This document shows, piece after piece, positions 35,320 to 44,825 of a stretch of DNA of 64,000 nucleotides (positions within the stretch are counted from its first letter, which is position 1; each line of letters begins with the position of its first letter). The DNA is from Pseudonocardia autotrophica (GTDB lineage: Bacteria > Actinomycetota > Actinomycetes > Mycobacteriales > Pseudonocardiaceae). Below the pieces are notes generated by a model. It saw only the letters and a list, made by a program, of their open reading frames with translations. It was not told the origin of the DNA and did no database searches. The stretch lies in the NCBI RefSeq assembly GCF_000717175.1, contig NZ_JNYD01000019.1, forward strand, positions 186,001 through 250,000, written 5' to 3'. The position numbers were made by a program, and so were the translations under genes.

Positions 35320-35823
35320 ATGACGTCCGCAGCGTCTGCACCGTCGCCCGGATCGGCCTGGACCGACTTCGACAGCGGCACCTGCTCCGTCGCCCGCACG
35401 GCGGCGCTGATCGGCGACGCCTGGACCGTGCTCGTGCTGCGGGACATGTTCAACGGCGTGCGCCGGTTCGACGACCTGGCCGCGCACCTCGGCATCGCCC
35501 GCAACGTGCTGACCCGCCGGCTGGCCGGCCTCGTCGACGCGGGCCTGGTGGAGAAGGTGCCCTACCGCGAACCGGGCCGTCGCGAGCGCCACGAGTACCG
35601 GCTGACGCCCGCCGGCAAGGACCTGCGCGTCGTCATGACGGCGCTGCGGGACTGGGGCGACCGGCACCTCGCCGGCGAGGCGGGGCAGCCCATGGTGATC
35701 CGGCACGCCGACTGCGGCGCCGAGGTGCATGCGGAGCTGCGCTGCGAGGCGGGGCACCTCATCGAGCCCCGCACCAAGCTCACCTCCGACCCGGGCCCGG
35801 GCGCCCGACTCCGCTCGGTCTGA
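35320..35823 (+). CDS. HxlR-family winged-helix regulator
   Basis: A 167-residue regulator with the HxlR winged helix at residues about 15-105: CSVARTAALIGDAWTVLVLRDMFNGVRRFDDL, GIARNVLTRRLAGLVDAGLVEKVPY and YRLTPAGKDL. A redox-relevant cysteine is present in GTCSVA, the usual position in this family. A C-terminal extension with HADCGAEV and LRCEAGH, cysteines as in zinc-ribbon-like tails of related proteins, follows. The ATG at 35320 is the natural start. It likely controls the upstream MFS exporter; the stop is convergent with the VOC gene. Confidence 0.87.
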   Translation: MTSAASAPSPGSAWTDFDSGTCSVARTAALIGDAWTVLVLRDMFNGVRRFDDLAAHLGIARNVLTRRLAGLVDAGLVEKVPYREPGRRERHEYRLTPAGKDLRVVMTALRDWGDRHLAGEAGQPMVIRHADCGAEVHAELRCEAGHLIEPRTKLTSDPGPGARLRSV

Positions 35824-35896
35824 GGCGCAGTACGGCCCGAGCACACCCCTTCAGGCAAGGCGCACTCCCTCAGCCACACTCCGTCGGCCGGCGCCC

Positions 35897-36283
35897 TCAC
35901 TCCCCCCGGGTGTCGCGGCGGAGGGGGTGTTCCGGGGGGATCTCCACGATCCCGATCTTCACGCCGTCGGGGTCGGTCAGCCACATCTCGTCGAGCCCCC
36001 AGGGCTCGCGGCGCGGCTCCCGGACGATGGTGGCGCCCCGGTCCGCCAGCTCCTTGTGCGCGGCCGCGATGTCCCGCACCTGCATCCAGAGCGCGACGCC
36101 GGTGCGCTCCGCGGGAGGCTCGGCGGCGTGTCCCGACACCTCCAGGAACCCGCCGCCGAGGAAGAACACGGTGCCGCCGGGGAACTCCCGGTAGACGGCC
36201 AGCCCGAGCACGTCCCGGTAGAAGGCCGTGGTCACGTCCGGGTCGGCCGGGCGCAGCAGCACCCGTCCGGCGAGGATCTCCAT
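35897..36283 (-). CDS. VOC-fold (glyoxalase/dioxygenase superfamily) protein
   Basis: A 128-residue protein made of two beta-alpha-beta-beta-beta modules. VLLRPADPDVTTAFYRDVLGLAVYREF starts the first, and WLTDPDGVKIGIVEIPPEHPL ends the second, where the glutamate is the expected metal ligand. Activity cannot be assigned. It follows the carboxymuconolactone-decarboxylase-like gene by 10 bp and is probably co-transcribed. Confidence 0.83.
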   Translation of the reverse strand: MEILAGRVLLRPADPDVTTAFYRDVLGLAVYREFPGGTVFFLGGGFLEVSGHAAEPPAERTGVALWMQVRDIAAAHKELADRGATIVREPRREPWGLDEMWLTDPDGVKIGIVEIPPEHPLRRDTRGE

Positions 36284-36293
36284 CTCGGCGAGC

Positions 36294-36851
36294 CTACCCA
36301 GCGGAGGGCCGTTCCAGGCGTGCCGCGGGCAGACCGTCGGGCCCCGCGGGCGCGTCGGGGTCGATCCGGAGCGCGGTCATGATGCGCGCGAGGCCGAGAT
36401 AATGCGCCGCGGTGAGCGCGATCTCCACAATTTCCCGTTCCGAGAACTCGGCCGCGAGTGCCGCATAGTTCTCGTCCGACACTTCCCCGTCACGCACGAG
36501 TGCCGCGGCGAATTCCAACGCCGCCCGGCTACCAGGGTCGAAAGTCCCTAGTTCGCCCCGGTCGAGGGCCTCGATCTGCTCGGCGGTGCCGCCCGCGGCG
36601 AGCGCGATCGGCACGTGCTGCTCCCACTCGTAGCGCGCCGCGAGCCGTCCGACCTGGAGGATGACCAGCTCGCGCAGCAACGGGTCGATCGCGAGATCGG
36701 CGAGGACCGCGCCCCCGAACTTCAGCCACGGCCGGAAGGCTGTCTCGGCGTGAGCGACCATCTGGAAGACGTGCAGCTGGGGCATCTTCGCCAGCGTCGA
36801 GGCGACGGCGGGCGGGGCGGTCTCGGGGGTCAGGTACGTGACACGGGCCAT
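36294..36851 (-). CDS. Carboxymuconolactone-decarboxylase/AhpD-like protein
   Basis: A 185-residue all-helical protein. RELVILQVGRLAARYEWEQHVPIALAAG is the CMD/AhpD core, but the CxxC peroxidase pair is absent (RLAARYEWEQH instead), so peroxiredoxin reductase activity of the AhpD type is unlikely. SEREIVEIALTAAHYLGLARIMTAL closes the domain. The ATG at 36851 is preferred; the longer frame upstream lacks family features. The role is unknown. First gene of a two-gene unit with the VOC protein. Confidence 0.85.
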   Translation of the reverse strand: MARVTYLTPETAPPAVASTLAKMPQLHVFQMVAHAETAFRPWLKFGGAVLADLAIDPLLRELVILQVGRLAARYEWEQHVPIALAAGGTAEQIEALDRGELGTFDPGSRAALEFAAALVRDGEVSDENYAALAAEFSEREIVEIALTAAHYLGLARIMTALRIDPDAPAGPDGLPAARLERPSAG

Positions 36852-37220
36852 GCCCCAGGACCCTAGAGCGGATCGGCACCCGGTGCCAGAACCCCGCGTC
36901 CGCCCGCGGCCGGCGTCGTCCACACCGGACGGTGACACGTCGATGATCTGCGCGGACTCCGGGTCCGCACAGCGAACCCACTGGTAAAACCCTTGAGTAG
37001 AACTCGCGGGTAACATTTCCTCGGATACCCAACAATAGGGATCAGCAGACGGGTGAAGAGCCAGGTCACGTTCCGATCTCCGGTCAATTCCCGCTACGGT
37101 TCTCTCACCGCCGAAGCACGAAACCATCCGGGTCGTCGCGCCGCCGCCCGCCGCGCCGACCTGTGTTTCCGCCTTGTTCGGCCCACGTTTCGATCAGCGT
37201 CGCCGCCTGGAGGCAACCGT
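36852..37220. promoter_or_regulatory. Divergent promoter region upstream of the KAS III-ACC-FabG operon
   Basis: 369 bp without a credible gene, with several clearly less GC-rich patches (for example 36981-37050). It contains a small inverted repeat GAGT-AGA-ACTC at 36995-37005. It must carry promoters for the leftward CMD gene and the rightward operon. A ribosome site TGGAGG (37208-37213) precedes ATG 37221. I could not assign -35/-10 elements with confidence. Confidence 0.55.
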
Positions 37221-39185
37221 ATGAAGCCGTTCGTGGTCAACCGCCACGGCCGCCTCGTGTTCCCTGCGAACTTCTCGCCGGATCTCGACTTCTCCGTGCT
37301 GGACACGCTCGACGGCGCGGCCGCCGTCATCGGCCGGGACTTCGAGTCCAAGGCCCCCACCGGGACCGAGATCGCCGAGCGCGTGGCCCGCGGCGCGTAC
37401 ACCCGCCGGTACGACCTGCTGCGCGACCTCGGCCAGAACCTGTTCTGGGTCAACCGCTGGGCGCTCACCATGTACGAGAAGCGCCCCACCCGCTGGCGCG
37501 ACCTGCCGCGCACCCGGGACGACGTGTTCCTGCCCGTCGTCACCCCGTGGGTCGACGCCGAGCGCAAGGCCGCCGCCGTCGTCGAGGCCTGGCAGGCGCT
37601 GCCCGAGGGCCGGTACCCGGAGGTCGAGGAGCGGCTGTTCGGCCTGCTCAACGACGTGTACGGCAACCGCAAGCACCACGCGACGGACCTCGAGCCCGTG
37701 AAGCCGACCGTCGCGGAGTTCCTCGCGGAGCCCGGCGCCCTCACCTTCGTCCTGCCCGACCTGGAGCCGGACTACCCGACCTTCTCCCCGACCGAGATCC
37801 TCGACGCCCACGAGGAGGCCCCCGAGCTGGAGGCCCTGTCCCGCTGGGCGATGGTGCTGCACAACCAGTACCCGTGGACCCGGTCGCGGACCGAGCTGCG
37901 CGAGGCGTCGGCGATCGGCGACGACGATGTCGTCATCGCGTTCCACCCGCGCACCCGGGAGGTGGCGGCGTTCCTGGACCGGGTCCGCAACGGAGCGCCC
38001 GTCCGGACCCGCCCCTCCCGGCCCGCCGTCACGCCCGTCGCGCCGGCCACGCCGCTCGAGCCGGTGAAGGTCGCCGAGACGTTCGCGGTCAGGCCGGCGA
38101 TCGAGTCGCTGGCGGTCGTGCGCGGCGAGCACGTCTGCGAGAACACGGACGTCGTGCGCAACACCAGCTTCTCCTGGTCGCCGATGAGCGCCGCGGAGAT
38201 CACGGCGAAGACCGGGATCGAGCGGCGGCGCTACTCCGAGCACGACATCGGCGACCTCGCGCTCGCCGCGGCCGACGCCGCCCTCGCCCACTCCGGCCGC
38301 AAGCCGGAGGAGATCGGCGCGGTCCTCGTGGCGACCTGCACCAGCGACCGGCTCATCCCGTCGCTGGCCACCTGGCTCTCCGGCGAGCTCGGCCTCCTGC
38401 AGACCCACTGCTCGGCGGACATCGTGGCGGCCTGTGCCGGCCTGCCCTACGGCCTCGCCGAGGCGGTGCGCCAGCTGCAGGAGGTCGGGCGACCGGTGCT
38501 GCTGGTCTGCGTCGAGAAGTTCAGCGACAAGATCGGCGGGGTCCGCACCTCGCGCATGATCTTCGGGGACGGTGCTGCCGCCCTCGTCGTCGCGCCCGCG
38601 GCGGAGGGGTCCGCGGGCGACGTCGAGGTCCTGCAGACCTACGCGAGCGGCCCGCCCGCCCAGGTCAACTCGATCATCTGGCCGAACCCGGAGTTCGACA
38701 ACGACATCACGGTCTACGGGCCGGAGGTGAAGGCGCTCGTCGCCCGCTACCTCGAGCAGATGATCGGCGAGCTCGACGCGCTGCCCGGCCCGGCGGGCGG
38801 GAAGCTGCTCGACGCGATCGAGCTGATCGTGCCGCACCAGGCCAACCGCACGATGATCGTGCAGCTGGCCGAGAAGGCGGGGCTGAGCGCCGACCAGCTG
38901 TACTTCGACATCGGCGACATGGGCAACGTGTCCGCCGCGTCGATCCCGATCGCGCTGTTCGACGCCGTCCGCGACGGCGTCATCGACCGCCCGACGCGGG
39001 TCTTCGCGCCCGGTTTCGGGGCCGGCGCGGTCGGCGGCTACGCCGTCCTCACCGTCGACCCCGCCATCATGGCGCCGGAGGTCGTGCTGCCGCCCGCCGT
39101 GCGGGACCGGTCGACAACGGTGTTACCGCGGAATCCGGTCGCCGGAACCTCGGTGGAGGATGTCCACGCGGCCTTCGGGGCGTAG
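37221..39185 (+). CDS. KAS III-like condensing enzyme with large unrecognised N-terminal domain
   Basis: A 654-residue protein, about twice the usual FabH length. Residues about 292-625 are a thiolase-fold KAS III domain with the full Cys-His-Asn triad: C405 in IVAACAGLPYGL, H539 in IVPHQANRT and N569 in GDMGNVSAASIPIA, plus TKTGIERRR-like TAKTGIERRRY and FGDGAAALV. Residues 1-290 (FVVNRHGRLVFPANF, LLRDLGQNLFWVNRWALTMYEKRPTRW) match no family I know. It should perform a decarboxylative Claisen condensation on an acyl-CoA primer. The ACC gene follows within 13 bp or less. Confidence 0.85.
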   Translation: MKPFVVNRHGRLVFPANFSPDLDFSVLDTLDGAAAVIGRDFESKAPTGTEIAERVARGAYTRRYDLLRDLGQNLFWVNRWALTMYEKRPTRWRDLPRTRDDVFLPVVTPWVDAERKAAAVVEAWQALPEGRYPEVEERLFGLLNDVYGNRKHHATDLEPVKPTVAEFLAEPGALTFVLPDLEPDYPTFSPTEILDAHEEAPELEALSRWAMVLHNQYPWTRSRTELREASAIGDDDVVIAFHPRTREVAAFLDRVRNGAPVRTRPSRPAVTPVAPATPLEPVKVAETFAVRPAIESLAVVRGEHVCENTDVVRNTSFSWSPMSAAEITAKTGIERRRYSEHDIGDLALAAADAALAHSGRKPEEIGAVLVATCTSDRLIPSLATWLSGELGLLQTHCSADIVAACAGLPYGLAEAVRQLQEVGRPVLLVCVEKFSDKIGGVRTSRMIFGDGAAALVVAPAAEGSAGDVEVLQTYASGPPAQVNSIIWPNPEFDNDITVYGPEVKALVARYLEQMIGELDALPGPAGGKLLDAIELIVPHQANRTMIVQLAEKAGLSADQLYFDIGDMGNVSAASIPIALFDAVRDGVIDRPTRVFAPGFGAGAVGGYAVLTVDPAIMAPEVVLPPAVRDRSTTVLPRNPVAGTSVEDVHAAFGA

Positions 39186-39198
39186 CAGGATGGCCCTC

Positions 39199-42100
39199 GT
39201 GAGCAGCTTCTCCCGGATCGCGATCGTCAACCGTGGTGAGCCCGCCATGCGGCTCATCCACGCCGTACGCGAGTGGAACGCCGCGGGTGGATCCCCGCTG
39301 CGGACCGTCGCGCTGCACACCGCCGTGGACCGTCGCGCGATGTTCGTGCGCGAGGCCGACGAGGCCGTGCTCATCGGCCCGGACGACCCCGACCACCTCG
39401 GTCCGTCGCCCTACCTCGACTACGCGGAGCTGGAGCGCGCCCTGAAGGTGGCCCGCGCCGACGCCGTCTGGCCGGGCTGGGGCTTCGTCTCCGAGAAGGC
39501 GGAGTTCGCCGAGCTGTGCCGGGACCTCGGCATCACCTTCATCGGCCCGTCGCCCGAGGTCATGCGCGACCTCGGGGACAAGATCGCCGCGAAGAAGCTC
39601 GCCGAGCGCGTCGGCGTGCCGCTCGCGGCCTGGTCCGGCGGCCCGGTCGCCGACCTCGCCGAGGCGCGGGAGAAGGCGGAGACGATCGGCTACCCGCTGA
39701 TGGTCAAGGCCACCGCGGGCGGTGGCGGCCGCGGCATCCGCAAGGTCACCACGCCGGACGAGCTGGCCGAGGCCTTCGAGCGCGCCTCCTCCGAGGCGGG
39801 CAAGACCGCCGGCGACGCGACCGTGTTCCTCGAGCGCGCCATCAGCGGCGGGCGGCACGTCGAGGTGCAGGTCGTCGCCGACGCCACCGGCGACGTCTGG
39901 ACCCTCGGCGTGCGCGACTGCTCCGTGCAGCGCCGCAACCAGAAGGTCATCGAGGAGTCCGCCTCCACCGCGCTCGACGCCGAGCAGGAGGAGCTGCTGC
40001 GTTCCTCCGCCGCCGAGCTGGCCCGCGCCGCCGGCTACGTCAACGCCGGCACCGTGGAGTTCCTCTACGAGCCCAAGGAGCGGCTGCTGTCGTTCCTCGA
40101 GGTCAACACCCGGCTGCAGGTCGAGCACCCGGTGACCGAGGCGTGCACCGGCGTCGACATCGTCAAGCTGCAGCTGCACGTCGCGGGCGGCGGCAAGCTG
40201 GCCGACATCGCGCCGGAGCCCCCGCGCGGCACCGGCTGGGCGATCGAGGCCCGCCTCACCGCCGAGGACCCGGAGCGCGGCTTCGCGCCCGCCCCCGGCG
40301 TCATCGAGCACCTCGCGCTGCCCGCCGGCCCCGGGATCCGGGTGGACACCGGCGTCGCGACCGGGGACGTCATCCCGCCGCAGTTCGACTCGATGATCGC
40401 CAAGATCATCGCCTGGGGCCGGGACCGCGAGGAGGCCCGCGCCCGGCTGCTGCGTGCGCTGCGCCAGACCGCCGCGGTCATCGACGGCGGCACCACCAAC
40501 AAGGCCTTCCTGCTCGACCTGCTGCAGCGGCCCGAGCTGATCGCCGGCGAGACCGACACGACCTGGCTCGACGGGCTGATGGCGCAGGGCTACACCCCGC
40601 CGCGCCGGCTCGACGTCGCGCTCCTCGCGACCGCCGTCGAGGCGCACGACGGGCACGTCGCCCGCCAGCAGGAGCGGCTGTTCACCGCCGCCGAGCGCGG
40701 CCGGCCCGAGGTCGGCGCCGAGACCTGGCACCAGACCGACGTCCGCGCGGCCGGCGAGTCCTACCGGCTGCGGGTCGCCCGGACCCGCGCCAACCGCTAC
40801 CGCGTGGTGCTCGAGGTGCCCGGCGGCGCCCCGCAGGCCGTGGACGTCGACGTCGAGCGCTCCGGGCGCTTCGAGCGCCGGCTCACCGTCGGCGGCACCA
40901 CGTACTCGGTGCTGTCGGCGCCGCAGGACACGGACTACCTCGTCGAGGTCGACGGCGCCGTGCACCGGATCTCCGGTGGCGAGGCCGGCATGGTCCGCGC
41001 GCCCGCCCCGGCCATGGTCGTGGCCGTCCCGGTGATCGCCGGGCAGGAGGTCGCCGAGGGCGACGTCGTCGCGATCGTCGAGTCGATGAAGCTGGAGACC
41101 GCGCTGCGGGCCCCGTTCGCGGGCACGGTCGCCGAGGTCCTGGTGCCGTCGAACACGCAGGTCGAGGGCGGCACGAAGCTGGTCCGGCTGGAGCCCGCGG
41201 CCGACGCCGCCGGCCCCGCCGCGGGCGGCGACCGCGCCGACTTCGCCGCGCTGCTCGGCACCGGTACCGACGAGGACCCGGCCGCCACCGCCGCCGACGC
41301 CCTCACCGCGCTGCGCTGGCAGGTGCTCGGCTTCGACGTCGACGAGCGGGAGTCCCGCCCGCTGCTCGCCCGGCTCGACGCCGCGCGCGCCGCGCTGCCC
41401 GGGGACGACCCGGCCGTGCTCGCCGGCGAGACCGCCGTGCTGCGGATCTTCACCGACCTGTCCGCGCTGTCCCGCAACCGCCGCGAGTCCGACGAGCCCT
41501 CCGACGGCAACGGCAACGGCAACGGCGAGTCCGGCCGCAACCCGCAGGAGTACCTGCACGCCTACCTGCGGTCCCGGGACGTCGAGCAGGAGCAGCTGCC
41601 GGAGTCCTTCCGCGCCAAGCTGCGCCGCGCGCTCGCGCACTACGGCGTGGAGCTCGAGGGTTCCGGCACGCAGCTCGAGCCCGCGCTGTACTGGATGTTC
41701 CTGGCGCACCGCCGCGCCACCGCGCACGAGCCGGTGATCCTCAACCTGCTGCAGTGGCGGCTCGCGCACCCGGAGTCCCTGACCGGGCTGCCGGCGGCGA
41801 CCCGCGAGGAGTACCTGCGCACGCTCGACGGCCTGGTGCTGGCCACCCAGCTGCGCCATCCCGTCGTCGGCGACCTGGCCCGCCGGGTCCGCTACCACTC
41901 GTTCGACGCCCCGGCCGTCGAGGCGGAGCGCGAGCGTGTGCAGCGCGAGGTCCGCGTGCAGCTCGACGAGCTGGCCGAGCACCCGGACACCCCGGACCGC
42001 GCCCGGCGGATCGAGGCGCTGGTCGCCTCGTCCGAGCCGATCCTCGGGGTGTTCGGCACGCGGCACAATGCCGCCCTGCTCGAGGTCATGACCCGGCGCT

Positions 42101-44823
42101 ACTACCGGATCCGGCCGCTGCAGGACCTGCGGATCAGCGAGAGCATCGGGCAGCCGGTGCTCACGGCGTCCTACACGCACCGCGGCAACGACCACTCGGT
42201 CCTCGCCACGGTGATCGACAACAACGACCCGCGGCGCGCGCTGGCCGCGGCGAACCAGATGCGGCGCCTGGTCGAGGAGCTGCCCGAGGGGCGCACGGCG
42301 CTGGTGGACCTGTACGTGACGTCCACGCACGCCGACGACCGGGGCGACCCGGACGCCCGTGCCGACCGGGTCCGCGCCGCGATCGGGGCGGTGCCGGCGG
42401 GCCGGGTGGCCCGCGTCGCCGTCGCCGTGCGGCCGAACCCGTCCGGGGCGCCGGACGCGCTCGCCGACCCGGGCCCGGTCTGGTTCACCTTCCGCCCGGA
42501 GTCCGACGGCACGCTCGTCGAGGACCGCACGCTGCGCGGCCTGCACCCGCTCGTCGCGGAGCGGCTCGGGCTGTGGCGGCTCGGCAACTTCGACCTGCGC
42601 CGGCTGCCGGCCGAGCCGGACGTGCACCTGTTCCACGCCACCGGCAAGAACGTGCGCGAGGACCAGCGCCTGCTGGCCCTGTCCGACGTCCGGCGGCTCA
42701 CCGTGCTGCGGGACGACGCCGGCGTCATCCGGTCGCTGCCCGAGCTGGAGCGGGCGATCGACGCCTGCCTCGACAGCCTGCGCAGCGCGCGGAGCCGGGA
42801 CCCGAAGCTGGCCAAGCTGGGCTGGAACCGGATCCTGCTGCACGTCTGGCCGGTCGTCGACATCCCGTTCGAGGAGCTCGACACGGTGGTCCGGCGGCTC
42901 GCCGCCCGCACCGGGTCGCTGGGCCTGGAGCAGGTGCTGGTGCAGTTCCGCGCGGACCGCCCGGGCGAGGCCGGGTCGAACGAGGGGGGCCCGCACGAGT
43001 ACCTGCTGCGGCTGTCCCGGCCGCCGGGCGCGGGCCTCACCGTCCGGCTCGACGAGCCGCCGACGGGCCTCATGCGCGAGCTCGACGCCTACGCCCAGAA
43101 CGTGATCAAGGCGCAGCGCCGCGGTGCGGTCTACCCGTACGAGATCATCCCGATGCTGACCGGGCCCGACGGCCGGTTCGTCGAGTACGACCTGGTCGAG
43201 GGCTCGGGGGTCGACCCGGTGGCCGAGCCGGTCGAGCGCGAGCCCGGCCGCAACACGGCCAACATCGTGCTCGGCACGGTCACCATGCCCACGGCGAATC
43301 AGCCCGAGGGCATGACGCGGGTGGTGCTGCTCGGCGACCCGACGCGGGGGCTGGGCGCGCTGGCCGAGCCCGAGTGCGCGCGGGTGTGCGCGGCGATCCG
43401 GCTCGCCCGCGAGCTGGACGTGCCGCTCGAGTGGTTCGCGGTGTCGTCGGGCGCCAAGATCGCCATGGACTCCGGCACGGAGAACATGGACTGGATCTCG
43501 CGTGCGCTGCGGGCGATCATCGAGTTCACCCAGGTGGGCGGCGAGGTCAACGTCGTCGTCACGGGGATCAACGTCGGCGCCCAGCCCTACTGGAACGCCG
43601 AGGCCACGATGCTCACGCACACCAAGGGCATCCTGGTCATGACGCCGGACAGCGCGATGGTGCTCACCGGCAAGCAGAGCCTGGACTACTCCGGCGGCGT
43701 CTCGGCCGAGGACAACTTCGGCATCGGCGGCTACGACCGGATCATGGGCCCGAACGGGCAGGCGCAGTACTGGGCGCCGGACCTGGCCGGGGCCGTCGAC
43801 GTCCTGTTCCGGCACTACGAGCACACCTACCGGGTGCCCGGCGAGCGGTTCCCGCGGCCGGCCCCGACCAACGACCCGGTGCAGCGCGACGTCACGACCG
43901 CGCCGCACGAGGGCGGGGAGTTCACCACGCTCGGCGAGATCTTCTCGCCCGAGACCAACCCGGGGCGCAAGAAGCCCTTCGACATCCGCTCCGTGATGCG
44001 CGGCGTGGCCGACCTGGACCACGCCCCGCTCGAGCGGTGGGCGGACATGCACGACGCGGACTCCGTCGTCGTGTTCGACGCACACCTGGGCGGCCAGCCC
44101 GTGTCCCTGCTCGGCATCGAGTCGAAGCCGATCCCGCGGCGGGGCGTGCTGCCCGTCGACGGGCCCGAGCAGTTCACCGCGGGCACGCTGTTCCCGCGCT
44201 CGTCGAAGAAGACGGCGCGGGCGATCAACGCGGCGAGCGGCAACCGGCCGCTGGTGGTGCTGGCGAACCTCTCCGGGTTCGACGGCTCGCCGGAGTCCCT
44301 GCGCTCGCTGCAGCTGGAGTACGGCGCGGAGATCGGCCGGGCGATCGTCAACTTCGACGGCCCGATCGTGTTCTGCGTGGTCTCCCGCTACCACGGCGGG
44401 GCGTTCGTGGTCTTCTCCGCGACGCTCAACGACCACATGGAGGTCGCGGCCGTCGAGGGCTCGTACGCCTCCGTGCTGGGCGGCGCGCCGGCCGCCGCCG
44501 TGGTGTTCGCCGGCGAGGTCCGCAAGCGGACCGCCGCCGACGAGCGGGTCACGGCCCTCGAGGCGCGCATCGCCGCCGCCGTCGAGGCCGGGTCCGACGC
44601 CGAGGCCTCCCGGCTGCGCGCCGAGCTCGCCTCGGTTCGGGCCGCCGTCCGCTCGGAGAAGCTCGGCGCCGTCGCCGAGGAGTTCGACAGCACCCACTCG
44701 ATCCAGCGGGCCCAGCGCGTCGGGTCCGTCCACAAGATCGTCGATCCGCACCAGCTCCGGCCGTACCTCGTCGACGCCGTCCGCCGGGGCATCGCACGCA
44801 CCCTCGAGGAACTGGAGACCTGA
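39199..44823 (+). CDS. Single-chain multidomain acyl-CoA (acetyl-CoA) carboxylase, eukaryote-type architecture
   Basis: About 1,874 residues. Biotin carboxylase (1-450): FSRIAIVNRGEPAMRLI, ATP loop GGGGRGIRKV, RDCSVQRRNQKVIEE, FLEVNTRLQVEHPVTE. BCCP (about 595-665) with biotin lysine in VESMKLE. A long central region (about 690-1290) ends in NRILLHVWPVVDIPFEELDT and IKAQRRGAVYPYEIIPML, phrases resembling the central domain of eukaryotic ACC. Carboxyltransferase (about 1300-1860): SSGAKIAMDSGTENMDW, VVTGINVGAQPYW, and a C-terminal QRAQRVGSVHKIVDP. An Asn-Gly repeat linker (GNGNGNG) precedes the central part. AGGA at 39187 is well spaced for GTG 39199; ATG 39190 is the alternative. Confidence 0.88.
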   Translation: MSSFSRIAIVNRGEPAMRLIHAVREWNAAGGSPLRTVALHTAVDRRAMFVREADEAVLIGPDDPDHLGPSPYLDYAELERALKVARADAVWPGWGFVSEKAEFAELCRDLGITFIGPSPEVMRDLGDKIAAKKLAERVGVPLAAWSGGPVADLAEAREKAETIGYPLMVKATAGGGGRGIRKVTTPDELAEAFERASSEAGKTAGDATVFLERAISGGRHVEVQVVADATGDVWTLGVRDCSVQRRNQKVIEESASTALDAEQEELLRSSAAELARAAGYVNAGTVEFLYEPKERLLSFLEVNTRLQVEHPVTEACTGVDIVKLQLHVAGGGKLADIAPEPPRGTGWAIEARLTAEDPERGFAPAPGVIEHLALPAGPGIRVDTGVATGDVIPPQFDSMIAKIIAWGRDREEARARLLRALRQTAAVIDGGTTNKAFLLDLLQRPELIAGETDTTWLDGLMAQGYTPPRRLDVALLATAVEAHDGHVARQQERLFTAAERGRPEVGAETWHQTDVRAAGESYRLRVARTRANRYRVVLEVPGGAPQAVDVDVERSGRFERRLTVGGTTYSVLSAPQDTDYLVEVDGAVHRISGGEAGMVRAPAPAMVVAVPVIAGQEVAEGDVVAIVESMKLETALRAPFAGTVAEVLVPSNTQVEGGTKLVRLEPAADAAGPAAGGDRADFAALLGTGTDEDPAATAADALTALRWQVLGFDVDERESRPLLARLDAARAALPGDDPAVLAGETAVLRIFTDLSALSRNRRESDEPSDGNGNGNGESGRNPQEYLHAYLRSRDVEQEQLPESFRAKLRRALAHYGVELEGSGTQLEPALYWMFLAHRRATAHEPVILNLLQWRLAHPESLTGLPAATREEYLRTLDGLVLATQLRHPVVGDLARRVRYHSFDAPAVEAERERVQREVRVQLDELAEHPDTPDRARRIEALVASSEPILGVFGTRHNAALLEVMTRRYYRIRPLQDLRISESIGQPVLTASYTHRGNDHSVLATVIDNNDPRRALAAANQMRRLVEELPEGRTALVDLYVTSTHADDRGDPDARADRVRAAIGAVPAGRVARVAVAVRPNPSGAPDALADPGPVWFTFRPESDGTLVEDRTLRGLHPLVAERLGLWRLGNFDLRRLPAEPDVHLFHATGKNVREDQRLLALSDVRRLTVLRDDAGVIRSLPELERAIDACLDSLRSARSRDPKLAKLGWNRILLHVWPVVDIPFEELDTVVRRLAARTGSLGLEQVLVQFRADRPGEAGSNEGGPHEYLLRLSRPPGAGLTVRLDEPPTGLMRELDAYAQNVIKAQRRGAVYPYEIIPMLTGPDGRFVEYDLVEGSGVDPVAEPVEREPGRNTANIVLGTVTMPTANQPEGMTRVVLLGDPTRGLGALAEPECARVCAAIRLARELDVPLEWFAVSSGAKIAMDSGTENMDWISRALRAIIEFTQVGGEVNVVVTGINVGAQPYWNAEATMLTHTKGILVMTPDSAMVLTGKQSLDYSGGVSAEDNFGIGGYDRIMGPNGQAQYWAPDLAGAVDVLFRHYEHTYRVPGERFPRPAPTNDPVQRDVTTAPHEGGEFTTLGEIFSPETNPGRKKPFDIRSVMRGVADLDHAPLERWADMHDADSVVVFDAHLGGQPVSLLGIESKPIPRRGVLPVDGPEQFTAGTLFPRSSKKTARAINAASGNRPLVVLANLSGFDGSPESLRSLQLEYGAEIGRAIVNFDGPIVFCVVSRYHGGAFVVFSATLNDHMEVAAVEGSYASVLGGAPAAAVVFAGEVRKRTAADERVTALEARIAAAVEAGSDAEASRLRAELASVRAAVRSEKLGAVAEEFDSTHSIQRAQRVGSVHKIVDPHQLRPYLVDAVRRGIARTLEELET

Positions 44824-44825
44824 TC

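Noticed and set aside
36863..37087. Small minus-strand open frame in the gap before the KAS III operon
   Set aside because: It has no family features, no ribosome site, and lies in less GC-rich promoter-like DNA.
39067..44751. Very long open frame (almost 1,900 codons) on the minus strand opposite the carboxylase gene
   Set aside because: In very GC-rich DNA the antisense frame of a real gene often lacks stops. The translation is low-complexity (Arg, Gly, Val, Leu, His repeats) with no domain, while the plus strand encodes a full carboxylase.
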